A DNA stretch of 64,000 bases, taken from Aplectana chamaeleonis. Taxonomy: Eukaryota > Nematoda > Chromadorea > Rhabditida > Cosmocercidae. A model generated the notes under the pieces. The model did not search any database, was not told the DNA's origin, and saw only the letters and a program-made list of their open reading frames with translations. Where the stretch lies: positions 1-64,000 of the forward strand of contig JAPDOI010000869.1 in NCBI GenBank assembly GCA_029168955.1. The letters run 5' to 3'. Positions 1 to 10,339 of this stretch are shown one piece after another (position 1 is the stretch's first letter; each line of letters starts with the position of its first letter). The translations under genes were made by a program, and so were the position numbers.

Positions 1-468
1 TCACAATGCTTCTTCAGCGATACATGTGCCACGGTTGTACCAGCTAAACTATCAGGAAACCAGTTATGCATGTTAATTCGAGGCTGTTCTGCTCTATGAA
101 ATTAAGCTCTTACGATGGAGGAAATCCTGCAAAAGTGTGATATTCGAGGCTTTCTGAGGAGTAGCTGGAATGCTAGCGCGAAAAGCGTACTCAATCACCA
201 AAATCTGTCCCACGGCCAATGGAGTCAGTTTAGCGGTGAGCTGGATAACAATATTCAAAAGGGCTGTCACGCGGCGGCTCTCAGGACGGTCCACGGCGGC
301 TGTCAGGACGATCCGCGGCGCCTGCAGGACGATCCGCGGCGCTGGCAAGATGGTCCGCGGCGTATTGCCAGCGCATCCGCGGCTTCGGTGAAGAGGATCT
401 GCGTCCGGTCGTCGGCCGCGGACGATCCTGCAAAGCGCTTTTCTGGATCGTCCTTGAGCCTGTCTGAG
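1..468 (-). repeat. Truncated inverted copy of the ~2-kb repeat 'N'
   Basis: This is the reverse complement of the start of the two copies at 1247-3235 and 3236-5283. Its end on this strand reads CTCAGACAGGCTCAAGGACG, matching the left ends of those copies. It is cut by the window edge, so its full length is unknown. It contains a GC-rich 21-bp minisatellite at about 235-365. The overlapping reading frames there come from the CpG-rich tandem repeat and are not genes. Confidence 0.8.
235..365. repeat. GC-rich 21-bp minisatellite (array 1)
   Basis: Three to four imperfect units of about 21 bp built on GCAGGACGATCCGCGGCGC. The same array lies in opposite orientation at 1370-1450 and 3360-3490. 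Strong CpG content contrasts with the AT-rich flanks. Confidence 0.75.
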
Positions 469-1246
469 AGTCCTACGGGAAAACGACCACCGTGGTCAAC
501 CACAGGAGGTGTTTTGTTGTGTGGATGACCGGACTACAGAGAAAGCCGGTCTCCTACAGATCATAGAGCCGCATTGCGCGTCGCGCGCGGTACATCGGGC
601 GTCAGTTATGCTGTAGCCGCAACGCGGCGCAGGCAAGCATTTTATATGACGTCTTAAACCCAAAGAACGGCCAATGAAATCAGACAGCCATTACACTTTG
701 AACGATCGATGCAAACTCGCGCCGCATACGAGCGCGCACTGGGAGTCGATGAACCAGACAATGGCCATGCATCAAAGTCGAGAGAAGGACCAAAATCGAG
801 TGAGGAGATCCTTAGGGTTTCCGTCTTTGACGCGACGAGGGTGCAAAGAGCTATGATTGAGCTCAATCCCGAAGAGCAGTATTTGAATGTGGCGAGGACA
901 TGTAATAGCCATGCGTGACTATTTTTACGCTTCAAGAAAAGTAATCACGGAAAGCCGAAAGATTTGGCTCGAATTCTTCCTTAAAGCCGTGTTGAAATTC
1001 CCTCCAAAATGAGATTCTCGTTCAACTGCCTGTACACCGATTCCGGTCTATGCGGGAGACAGATTAGGACTCCTACATAATGGCAAACCAGGAGTCCTAT
1101 AGCTGATGAGACTAGGACTCCCAGCCGACTCCGTAGGAAGGACCGCCGCCAGTGTAGGGAGGCGCCGCCTACACTGGCGGCGATCCTCCTACGGGAGAAA
1201 ACGACCACCGTGGTCAACCACAGGAGGTGTTTTGTTTTGTGGATCA
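469..1246. repeat. Duplicated block 'P', copy 1 (uninterrupted)
   Basis: From about 530 to 1150 this block matches 6932-7506 followed by 8369-8410: the same order of segments (GACCGGACTA start, a GCGTCGCGCGCGGTACATCG stretch, CAGGAGTCCTATAGCTGATG near the end). The second copy is interrupted by an 862-bp element, so this copy shows the empty site. The ends also carry a ~57-bp direct repeat (473-530 and 1190-1246) containing the short palindrome GACCACCGTGGTC. No gene seen. Confidence 0.75.
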
Positions 1247-3235
1247 CTCAGACAAGCCCAAGGACGATCCGCGGCGCTTTTGCAGGATCGTCCGCGGCCG
1301 ACGACCGGACGATCCTTCACCGAAGCCGCGGATGCGCCGGCAATGCGCCGCGGACCATCTTGCAGCAGCGCCGCAGATCGTCCTGCAGGCACCGCAGATC
1401 GTCCTGCAGGCGCCGTGGACCGTCCTGAGAGCCGCCGCGGACAGTCCTTTTGCACGAATATTGTTATCCAGCCCACACCCCAACCGACTCATTGGCCGTG
1501 GGACAGATTTTGTAGCATTGGGTACGCTTTTTCGCTAGCGATTCCACTACTCCTCGAAAGCCTCCAATATCACAATTTTGCAGGATTTCTCCATCATGAG
1601 AACTAATTTCAAAGTACAGGGTAGCTCGACTAACATGCATAACTGGTTTCGATAGTTTTAGCTGTACAACTGTGATATGTATCGCTGAAGTATTGTGAAA
1701 AATATTATATTTTACTGCAATCGCACTTTTAGACATCAGTGATATATAATTATGATTATGAACAAATGATTAATGTATGATCATGAGCTTTAAATTCTCG
1801 AAATCGATAGCTCTGCTATTTTATGACTCTTAAGCAACAACTTTGTAATGTCAGTTTAGACTGAAGACCATGTAACACATAGTTGTGCACAATCAGTTGT
1901 TTGTGTTACCATGGGCATGCATTGCAATATACTGCATGAACTGAACTACAAGTCTACGAATGCACATGTCGAAGAACCAGTTCTACATGTAAATTGAGCT
2001 GTTCCTTACCTCTGAAAATAAGTCATGCAGTAAAGAGCAACAGCCTGCGAAATTGGCGGTGATACTGATGCTTTCTGAGGAGATAAAGCTAAGCGCGAAG
2101 AGCGTGCAACAATCACCGAAATCTGTCTCACGGCCAATGAGTCAACTGTGTGACTGTTTCCATCTAATTGGGGTGGTGCTCTGCTGGAATATCACTCGAT
2201 GGAAACAGAGTTTCCGTATGTGCTGTGCTTCTCTGCACGTCAAAGTTTCCACTCCTCTGCGTCAAATTCCCCTCCGCAATGATTGCGCTATTGGTTTGCA
2301 ACTTCACGGCCGCACTACGCTCGAGCCGGACGATACTCCGGCGCCGCAGCCGATAAGCTGATTGTAGAGTGTTTTTCATTTTCTTCAATTTTCTCGGCTT
2401 CTGTGACCAAACCCTGCGTCCTTCTGTGTTTCTTCATATATTAAAGTAATTATATCTACATGCACACCAATTGTATCCTTCAGATGGCTCCACTAACAAC
2501 TTCTAGGAAAAAAAAAAAATTCAAGGTGGTAGGTAATTTTTTCATTTCACGTTTATTTTGTAATTCTCTGCTTTTTGTTTCCTTCGCTTACATTCCAGTG
2601 ATTTGCTATGATTGTTTGGTTTCTAGGGTAGGTCTGGTTTCGTATGCCGGAAATCGATCAAAATCAGTATCAAACCGAAACTATTCTTGAAAAAAAAAAA
2701 CATGAGGAGAATTGCAAACCAAACAATCATGAAAATTATTTGAATGAGAAAAAAAAACAAAATCGGAGGAGAATCCTCTCAAAAATGAACTGGAGAATAT
2801 GAAGAATTTACTTACCATCCAGGTTTTCTGCCCTAGAAGGTTGTTGCGATGGCATCTAGAAGAATGAATTAGCGTGCTGCATATAGATATAACGGTTTTG
2901 AAGAAGTTACAAATACGATAAATTCGAAGTCAGCGGCTGGAAAATTGTCTAAGACTGCAGGGGAATGAGGTGGTGAAGTCGTTCAATCCAAAACAACTCA
3001 AAGAAAGTAGTAATATGGCTGCTTTTCAAATCTATCAGTATTGAGATGGTGGATGTTGGCGGTGCGCCCCGGAGCCACCCCTCGAGAACAAACAGCGCCG
3101 CCGCGGATCGAAGCGCCGATTTGACCGTCCCCACTATCAATCGTGCCGCGGCAGATCAGCCGCCAAGCGCCGCGGACCGTCCCGGAAAGCTTCATCTGCC
3201 GCCGCCAGCGGACGAGCCGTAGGAGTTTGTCTGAG
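1247..3235 (+). repeat. ~2-kb repeat 'N', copy 2
   Basis: Starts CTCAGACAAGCCCAAGGACG and ends GGAGTTTGTCTGAG, giving short inverted termini (CTCAGACAA). In order it has a GC-rich 21-bp array (1370-1450), an AT-rich middle, and a GC-rich right end. It is directly followed by copy 3 with the same segment order, so the two form a tandem pair. No recognisable protein. A GTAAGT-type donor on the minus strand near 2812 is also present in copy 3, but no matching exon could be defined. Confidence 0.8.
1370..1450. repeat. GC-rich 21-bp minisatellite (array 2)
   Basis: Units such as CGCCGCAGATCGTCCTGCAG repeat about three to four times with CGC/CAC and GCAG/GCGG variation. Confidence 0.75.
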
Positions 3236-5284
3236 CTCAGAGCGGAGTCCAAGGACGATCCGCGGCGCTTTTGCAGGATCGTCCGCGGCCGCGACTCGGA
3301 CGATCAACCTTTACCGAAGCCGCGGATGCGCTCGGCAATGCGCCGCGGACCATCTTGCCCAGCGCCGCCGCGGTCGTCCCTGCAGGCGCCTTGCAGATCG
3401 TCCTGCAGGCGCCGCGGATCGTCCTGCAGGCACTTTTCGCAGATCGTCCTGACAGCCGCCGTGGACCGTCCGCAGAGAGCCGCCTGCGGACAGTCCTTTT
3501 TGAATATTGTTATCCAGCCCACCCCAACCGACTCATTGGCCGTGGGACAGATTTTGTGCAGCATTGGAGTACGCTTTTCGCGCTAGCATTCCATACTCCT
3601 CAGAAAGCCTCAATATCAAAATTTTGCAGGATTTTCTCCATCGTAAGAGCTAATTTCAAAAGTCTGAAGAACAGCTCGACTAACATACACATAACTGGTT
3701 TCGATAGTTTAGCACTGTACAACTCTGCTGACATGTATCGCCGAGTATTGTAGAAAATATTATATTTTTATTGCAATCTTTTAGACATCGGTGATGTATA
3801 ATTATGATTATGAACAAATGATTAATGTATGATCATGAGCTGTAAATTCTCGAAATCGATAGCTCATATTTGTAATGACTAGCTTAAGCAACAACTTTGT
3901 AATATTAGTTTTAGACTGAAGACCTGCTAACACATGAAGTTATTGCACAATCAGTTGTTTGTGTTACCATGGGCATACATTGCAATATGCCATAAACTGA
4001 ACAAGTCTACGAATGCACATCGAAACCAGTTCACTACATGTAAAGTGAGCTGTTCTACCTCTGAAAATAAGTCGTACGGTAGAGCAACCCTGCGGAAATT
4101 GTGATACTGATGCTTTCTGAGGAGATAAGAAAGCTTAGCGCGAAGAGCGTGCGACAATGCCGGAAATCTGTCTCACGACCAATGGAGTCGTTTTTGGGGG
4201 TGGGGCGAGACTGACTGTTTTCCATCTAATTGGGAATGGTGCTCTACTAGAATATCCCACTCGATGGAAACAGAGTTCGTATGTACTGTTAACTTCTCTG
4301 CGTCCAAATTCCACTCCTCTGCGTCCAAATTCCCCTCCTGCAATGGCGTATTGGAGACGCTTCGCGGCCACCACGCACGCTCGAGCCGGACGATATTCCG
4401 GCGCCGTAGCCGATAAGCTGATTGTAGGTGTTTTTCATTTTCTTCAATTTTCTTGGCTTCTGTGACCAAGCCCGTCCTTCTATGTTTCTTCCATATATTA
4501 AAGTATTATATCTACATATTGCACACCAATTGTATCACTTCCAGCATGGCTCCACCAACAACTTTCTAGAGGAAAAAAAAATTCAAGGTGAGTAGGTAAT
4601 TTTTCATTTTCACTGTTATTTTGTAATTCTCTCTTTTTGTTTTCCTTCCTTACATTCCAATGATGATTTATATATGATTGTTTGGTTTTCTAGGAGTAGA
4701 TCTGGTTTCATGCAGAAATCGATCCCAAAGTCAGTATCAAACCGGAACTATTCTTGAAAAAAAACATAGGAGAGATTACCAAACCAAACAATCATGAAAA
4801 TTATTTGAATGAGAAAAAAAAACAAAATCAAGAAGAGAATCTCAAAAATGAACGAGAATATGAAGATTTACTTACCATCGTGAATTTTTTCTGCCCTAGA
4901 AGTTGTTGCAGTGGCATCTAGAAAAGAATAATTGGCGTGCATGTAGATATAAGCAGTTTTGAAGAAGTTACAAATGCGATAAATTCAGGAAGACAGCGGC
5001 TGGAAAATTGTCTAAGACTGCGAGGGAATGAAGGTGGTGAAGTCGTTCAATCCAAAAACAACTCAAAAATATATGTGGCTGCTTTTCATCTATCAGTATT
5101 GAGATGGTGTTGGATTTGGCGGTGCACCCGGAGCCACCCCTCAGCGAGGAACTAAACAGCGCCGCGGATCGGCCGTTTGACCGTCCCACTATCAATCGTG
5201 CCGCGGATCAGCCGCCAAGCGCCGCGGACCGTCAGAAAACTCAATCTGCCGCCGCGGACGAGAAGCCGTGGGTTTAATCTGAAA
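3236..5284 (+). repeat. ~2-kb repeat 'N', copy 3
   Basis: Head-to-tail second unit, closely similar to 1247-3235 along its whole length (for example CGACTAACATACACATAACT near 3679 against CGACTAACATGCATAACTGG near 1627, then the same AT-rich middle and GC-rich end). It differs by many small indels, so the duplication is not recent. Its right end is degraded (GTTTAATCTGAA instead of GTTTGTCTGAG). Confidence 0.8.
3360..3490. repeat. GC-rich 21-bp minisatellite (array 3)
   Basis: Four to five units of the GATCGTCCTGCAGGCGCCGC type, more than in array 2, with one unit carrying an inserted TTTTCG. Confidence 0.75.
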
Positions 5285-6919
5285 CATGGGGTGTGCGGAA
5301 TTTTCTGTTTTCTGATTTCTGTTTTCTGGCCAGTTTAGCCTTTTCTGTTTTCTGTTTGCTGTTTGCTGTTTTCTGAAAAACTGGCACAGAAACCCAGAAA
5401 AAAAAATCAGAAAAATCAGTAACCAATGTTTTTCAACTGAATGATAAGTCGCTTGGTGACTTGCGAGGGTTACCACGTTTGTGGCAGATAGCTTTTGCGC
5501 AATTCCACAGTCGACAAGCCTTGAGAAGAATAAAATAGGTCTCCATCAGGAAGAACTGGTTGACGGTTGCTTGATGTAGAACCGTTTTGAAATTCTTTCT
5601 AAACTGATATGTCGCAACGAACTCGTAAGAGAATGCGCAGATTTCAGCGAGAGTTCGGTGCAGAGGAGGAATCTAGCATTTTCTTGAGTAAGCTACATTT
5701 ATTTGCGTTTCTATGTGCTTGGTAAAATTGGGTGCATCAAATATTTTACTGTAAAACTAGATACTCTTTCTGGAGAAGCACTTGCTATGGATCCCAGGAA
5801 AGTCGCTAAGTTTCACTTATGAGTCCCTTCCGTCTTGCGTCATGGGCAAACCCTACACCTTGAAGTGAGAAAGGATGTTCTCCTTTGGAATTCAATCCTT
5901 AGTAAGAAAAACTTCGTGACGTATTCAATTTCTTAAAGCCGACTCTGCCTCTGTAGCGTAATGGCAGGAAGCGCTGTGTTGCTGCATGCCGTACACGAGC
6001 GCCAAAAACCAACCAACTCTGCGATCCACATCCGTGATCCCGATATATTGGTTACAGGCATCAAATAAGTTTGATAACCCTGCGCATGAACATCGTCTGG
6101 CCTTCAATTTCTTGTGTAAGTCCAATGCGTTCTACTCCGAATGCTCTACCACACCTTTGCGACTTGCTGTTGACCGAAAATGACTTATTCATCTACAGGT
6201 GAATTTGAAGTCTGAAATCTCTTCGCGCTATTACCCACCTCAACGGTGAAAATGTATCGCGAGAAGATTGCAACTTCGAAGGAAAACGCTTTCGTCGCGC
6301 GATACGCCATAACAGCGCGCTCGACGACGACAATCGCTTTCAACTTCACCAATTTCACCATAATATTGCAGATATTGAGGGGGCGATTGCTTAGCACCGA
6401 AATAATGAGGGAGAAGTAGGCGTAGCAAAGAAAACCATGTGATGAATGTTGAAATAAATGTCATTTTAGACTGAAAGAGATTATTTAAGACAGCTTTATA
6501 GACATGCATATTGTATGTACAGTTCACCTTCGCACTGCCGTTCAGTCCCCAAAGTGCGCTGATTTCGTAAGCGTGCTGCGGCTATGGTTGAAGGTATCCT
6601 TAGACAGGGATGTGGGATCACCCGTGCGGTTTTGCCTTTGGTGCCCGGGTGACTGTCACACCGCCCGGGTGATCCCACATCCCTGCCTGGGGATACTCTC
6701 AACCGCGCCGCAGCACGCTTTCAGGATCAGCGTGCACTTTGCGGACTGAGCGGCAGTGCAGGAGGTGAACTGCTACGTTCATTCCGAAAGTTTTTCCGAA
6801 AGTTTTCTGTTTTCTGGCCATTTTCTGGCCATTTGACCTTTCTCTTTTAGGTTTGCTGTTTTCTGACAAGCGCTGAATTTTCTGTTTTCTGAAATTTTTT
6901 TAAAATTTCCGCACACCTG
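5285..6919. mobile_element. hAT-like terminal pair with TTTTCTG subterminal repeats
   Basis: The left end reads CATGGGGTGTGCGGAATTTT and the right end, reversed, reads CAGGTGTGCGGAAATTTT. Both are followed inward by many copies of TTTTCTG/TTTGCTG (5295-5400 and 6790-6895). The CAGGGGTGTGC-like terminus matches other hAT-type ends in the window (49192, 63088). I could not find an 8-bp target duplication, so the two ends may come from different copies or a rearranged insertion. No transposase frame is visible between them. Confidence 0.5.
6520..6772. mobile_element. Foldback MITE, ~250 bp
   Basis: Nearly the whole segment folds on itself: CAGTTCACCTTCGCACTGCC at the left pairs with GGCAGTGCAGGAGGTGAACT at the right, and the inner arms carry GATCCCACATCCCTG and its complement. 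It lies inside the hAT-like segment. The flanks (GTA / CTA) do not give a clear target duplication. Confidence 0.8.
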
Positions 6920-6931
6920 GTGGCTGGGTGA

Positions 6932-7506
6932 CCGGACTAGAGAGAAGCGGTCTCCTACAGGTCATAGAGGCCGCATTGCGCGTCGCGCGGTACATCGGGC
7001 GTCAGTTATGCTGTATGGCAGCCGCAGCCGACTTGCAGGAAAGCATTTTATATGACGTCTTAAACCAAAGAACGGCCAATCAGACGTACACTTTGGTTCA
7101 ACGATCGATGCAAACTCGCGCCACGCATACGAGGCGCACGCAAGGATGGAGTGGACAGACAATGGCCATGCATCAAAGTCCGAGAGAGGACCAAAATCGA
7201 GTGAGGAGATCATGGGGTTTCCGTCTTTGACGCGACGAGGTGCAAAGAGCTATGATTGAGCTCAATCCCGAAGGCAATATTTGAATGTGGCAGACAATTA
7301 GCCATGCGTGAGCTATTTTTACGCTTCAAGAAAAAGTAATCACCCGGAAAGCCGAAGGATTTGGCTCAGATTCTTCCTTAAAGCCGTATTTGAAATTCCC
7401 TCCAAAATGAGATTTCGTTCAACTGCTGTACACGGTTCGGTCTCCTACAGGAGACAGATAGAGACTCTACATGTGGCAAACAGGAGTCCTATAGCTGATG
7501 AGGCTA
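6932..7506. repeat. Duplicated block 'P', copy 2, left part
   Basis: Matches 530-1110 with many small indels. It continues after the inserted element at 8369-8410 (GGACTCCCAGCCGACTCC). See the entry for the 862-bp element. Confidence 0.75.
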
Positions 7507-8368
7507 CTCAGAAAAATGAAAACATGTTACATGTAATATAAAGTGTAAGATACTTGAGACATTCAAGTATATTACCTTTATATCGCATGTAACACACACT
7601 TATATTACATGTAACATACACTTATATTACATGTAACATACACTTATATTACATGTAACTTAATTAGAGCTGCAAGTTGAAGCCCGATGCTTTAGAGGTT
7701 GGAGCTGCAAGTTCCTGGCTACTGCTTCAGGTACGAATCAGCAAGCTTTGAGCTCTCTTGGACATCCCAGAAGCTTAAAGTTCGCTGCTTCATGACTGAA
7801 GCAGCAAGCCTGCATCCACAGCTTCATACAAGTAGCAGTGGGCTTAAGCTTTCCTCAAATATTGCTTGTCGCTCCCTCTAATCCTCCCTCACGATTAAAA
7901 CGAATCATGAGGAGTGAGAGATCAACGACTCGGCCAGGGCGAGCGACCACTCTGTCGCATGTCACTCCCATGGGCCTGCGCTCATCGGTAAGGTATGAGG
8001 CGGCCCGTATGATGGGCAGGTTTGCAGAAGGTGTTCAGCATGGACCCTGAGTTGCTGGAGATATTTGCATTATGTTACACTTATACTACATGTAATTTAA
8101 TTGAGTAGAGATAATTCACACGTAACTTACATTGACGGAGATGTATTACAAGTATATTGTAATCGTCTCTTATGTTACAAGTATTATGTTTTCACCATCA
8201 ACATATTACTTGCGACATTTGGCCTGCGTGCGAGGACCGATATACTTACTACATGTAACATACATGGTCGAGATAATTTGTTAGTAATATACATTGGCCA
8301 ATTTATATCACATGTATATTATTTCAGGCCTTTTATATAACATGTAATATGTTTTCATTTTTTCTGAG
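7507..8368. mobile_element. 862-bp TA-flanked element with CTCAGAAAAA ends
   Basis: Left end CTCAGAAAAATGAAAACATG, right end reversed CTCAGAAAAAATGAAAACAT. It is flanked by TA at 7505-7506 and 8369-8370. The uninterrupted paralogue at ~1105-1120 reads GATGAGACTAGGACTCCC, showing that a single TA was duplicated on insertion. TA duplication suggests mobilisation by a Tc1/mariner-type transposase. The element has no transposase frame and is probably non-autonomous. It contains a 22-bp tandem repeat and many ACATGTAATATA-like words. Confidence 0.8.
7597..7662. repeat. 22-bp tandem repeat, 3 units
   Basis: Unit ACTTATATTACATGTAACAT plus AC, three consecutive copies. The related array at 8811-8898 has four. 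Confidence 0.85.
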
Positions 8369-8585
8369 TAGGACTCCCAGCCGACTCCCGTAGGAGACCG
8401 CTGCCAGTGTCGGAGGCCTCAGACATTCGCATCGTTGAACGTTGCGGGAAACGACGTTCGAGTTGAACTACTGAGGCTATTTTGTCGAGGAGTTGAACTG
8501 ATGAGAACGATTCGTTGAACTGCTGGGCTTATCGCCGCGCTGCGTGTTGCGTCGCATGCGCCGTGCCGACTCAGAGAAGTCAACT

Positions 8586-8913
8586 CAGAAAAATGAAAAC
8601 ACGTTACATGTAATATAAAAGGCCTGAATCAATATACATGTAATATAAATTGGCCAGTGATATATTACTTGCAACATATCTCGACCGATGTATGTTACAT
8701 GTAATATATCGGTCCCTCGCTCACCTCAAAAATGAAAACATGTTACATGCAATATAAAGTGAAATATACTTGAGGCATTCAAGTATATTACCTTTATATC
8801 GCATGTAACCTACACTTATATTACATGTAACATACACTTATATTACATGTAACATACACTTATATTACATGTAACATACACTTATATTTCATGTAGCTTA
8901 ATGAGAGCTGCAA
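8586..8913. repeat. Fragments of the CTCAGAAAAA element family
   Basis: 8586-8720 is the inverted copy of about 8210-8368. From 8722 the sequence restarts as a direct copy of 7512-7690, including the 22-bp array. The two fragments face each other, producing a large palindrome with the 7507-8368 copy. This is the left part of the sequence into which the 8914-10292 element inserted. Confidence 0.7.
8811..8898. repeat. 22-bp tandem repeat, 4 units
   Basis: Same unit as at 7597-7662, with one extra copy; the last unit is degenerate (TTATATTTCATGTAGC). Confidence 0.85.
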
Positions 8914-8947
8914 CTCTGAGAGTTTTAGCCGAGGTATAGCCGAGAAA

Positions 8948-8984
8948 TAGCCCACCAGGCTCCGCAGCGGCTCCTGGTGGGCTA
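8948..8984. repeat. 37-nt hairpin, first of an inverted pair
   Basis: TAGCCCACCAGG and CCTGGTGGGCTA form a perfect 12-bp stem around a 13-nt centre. The sequence at 9082-9118 is its reverse complement with one mismatch. Confidence 0.9.
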
Positions 8985-9081
8985 CTTTTCGGCTATTTCT
9001 CGGTTATTTCTCGGCTATTTCGCGGTCAGCGCCCGGCCAAAAGCACTTTGTCCGCAAAATAGCCGCGATATAGCCGAGATT

Positions 9082-9118
9082 TAGCCCACCAGGAGCCGCT
9101 GTGGAGCCTGGTGGGCTA
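9082..9118. repeat. 37-nt hairpin, second of an inverted pair
   Basis: Same 12-bp stem as 8948-8984 but with the centre inverted (AGCCGCTGTGGAG), so the two hairpins are also complementary to each other. Confidence 0.9.
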
Positions 9119-9370
9119 TTTCTCGGCTATTGCTCGGCTATTTCCCGGCAAATGGTTGTCTTCGCACAGACACGAATCTGGAAATGAAGTCTTTATTCAC
9201 ATTCACACACAAAGCTACCGTCAATCATTACAACTGTAATGTGTTCTATAAGAAGACGTCCAAAGACAATATTGAGGTCTCCTCGTGTCGGTTTCCCAAA
9301 TCCACGATGAAGCCAAACATCAGAAGACATTTCTGGTAGGACCGCAAAGCAGGGCTTAGTTCCTTTAAGA

Positions 9371-9748
9371 CTATTGTTCTATCTCTGAACATGATAAAGA
9401 TGTAGGAAATACTCTTAAGGAACTAGTCATTCCGTACCTAGTCTGGGAATTGAATGTGAAGTCATCATTATTGATGAAGCCTTGAATCGTCACTATATGA
9501 GTGCCGAATCTGACAGATGACTCCATGTTACGCTGAGAAGAAATATTCTGGTAGCCAGAGGAGAGAATAAGAGAAGTGAGAGGCGTACATGCTATAAAGT
9601 ACACCGATATCCTACTATCATCCGAGCTCAATAGCGTCTCATTGTGAATAGATTTGCGATGCTTCAAAATTCGATCAAAGTAATCATCGATCAGTCCTTT
9701 CACCGTACTCATTACGTCGTGTGTCACTACAAAGCGCTGTCCTGCCAT
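9371..9748 (-). pseudogene. Unidentified frame inside the 8914-10292 element
   Basis: A 125-codon frame starting MAGQRFVVTHDV with protein-like composition (segments such as LIDDYFDRILKHRK and TPLTSLILSSGYQN). I do not recognise a domain. After its stop another frame continues (FRDRTIVLKELSPALRSYQK, to about 9240), which looks like the same protein after a frameshift or an unrecognised intron. A stop lies just before its ATG, and an AATAAA lies on this strand near 9190. Together these suggest a decayed gene carried by the element. It could be a degraded transposase or a captured host gene; the sequence does not decide. Confidence 0.35.
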
Positions 9749-10024
9749 GGTTGATCGTCACCCGGTATGCCTACAAAAACGCGTTCAGGTACTCCTTTGG
9801 AATAGACGACCCACTCTGGTAAAAAAAATGTATTCACGCTGCTACGGGATCATTTTCTGAAGTTTTTGCTTTCATACATATAGAAGCACAGAGCAACATG
9901 TGAAATGATATATGAAACACCACGAAAATTCTATTCTTCTAGGTGAGTCGTCTATTCCGAACGAGTACCTACGTTCATTAAAGGGAAAGCAGTAATAACA
10001 TGCGATTAAGAAACTCGACCTTAC

Positions 10025-10081
10025 CCGTACCGTAGCATTCCGGAGTAGGGCACCGCTGAGCAGGTCTCGGAAGTCCACCAT
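10025..10081 (-). CDS. Possible first exon (19 codons) in the 8914-10292 element
   Basis: An ATG begins MVDFRDLLSGALLRNATVR and ends in a good 5' splice site (CGG followed by GTAAGG). A matching 3' splice site, a pyrimidine tract ending ACCAG, lies at about 9816-9830 on the same strand. Joined in phase 0 the frame continues for 14 codons (SGSSIPKEYLNAFL) and then stops. The region around the second exon (9787-9815) is also an imperfect inverted copy of 9945-9975, so part of the signal could be repeat structure. Confidence 0.3.
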
Positions 10082-10339
10082 CGAATAGACCGTTCATAAC
10101 TCAAATAAGCTTAACTAAGCTGCACTAAACTAGACCTAAACAGGCCAAGTATTTAGCGGCTATTTCGCGGCTATTTCTCTTCGAGCATTATTTTGCGGCT
10201 ATTTCGCGGCGAGCAATATTTGGCGGCTATTTCGCGGCTATTGTGTGGCAAGCATGCATTTCACGTCTATTTCTCGGCCAAAACTCTCAGAGAAGCTGAA
10301 GCTCGATGCTTTGAGGGTTAGAGCTGCAAGCAGGGCTGG

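Larger units (their letters stand above)
8914..10292. mobile_element. 1.38-kb inverted-repeat element with CTCTGAGAG ends
   Basis: Left end CTCTGAGAGTTTTAGCCGAG, right end reversed CTCTGAGAGTTTTGGCCGAG. The subterminal regions are full of CGGCTATTTCTCGG words. It interrupts a sequence present intact at 7665-7705: empty site GCTGCAAGTTGAAG, filled sites GCTGCAA and AAGCTGAAG, consistent with a 2-bp AA duplication. The interior carries exon-like frames on the minus strand (separate entries). I cannot assign it to a known superfamily. Confidence 0.7.

Noticed and set aside
115..528. 137-codon plus-strand frame with RR/DDP repeats
   Set aside because: Lies entirely in the CpG-rich 21-bp minisatellite and its flanks; all frames are open there because of the repeat. 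Same reasoning for 1106-1606 and 3143-3753.
5285..6919. Complete hAT element with target duplication
   Set aside because: Termini match but no 8-bp duplication is present at the flanks (…AATCTGAAA / GTGGCTGG…), so I list it only as a terminal pair.
8586..9150. Tandem and inverted repeats considered as a CRISPR-like array
   Set aside because: Repeats are contiguous 22-bp units or hairpins without unique spacers, and the context is a eukaryotic transposon-rich region.
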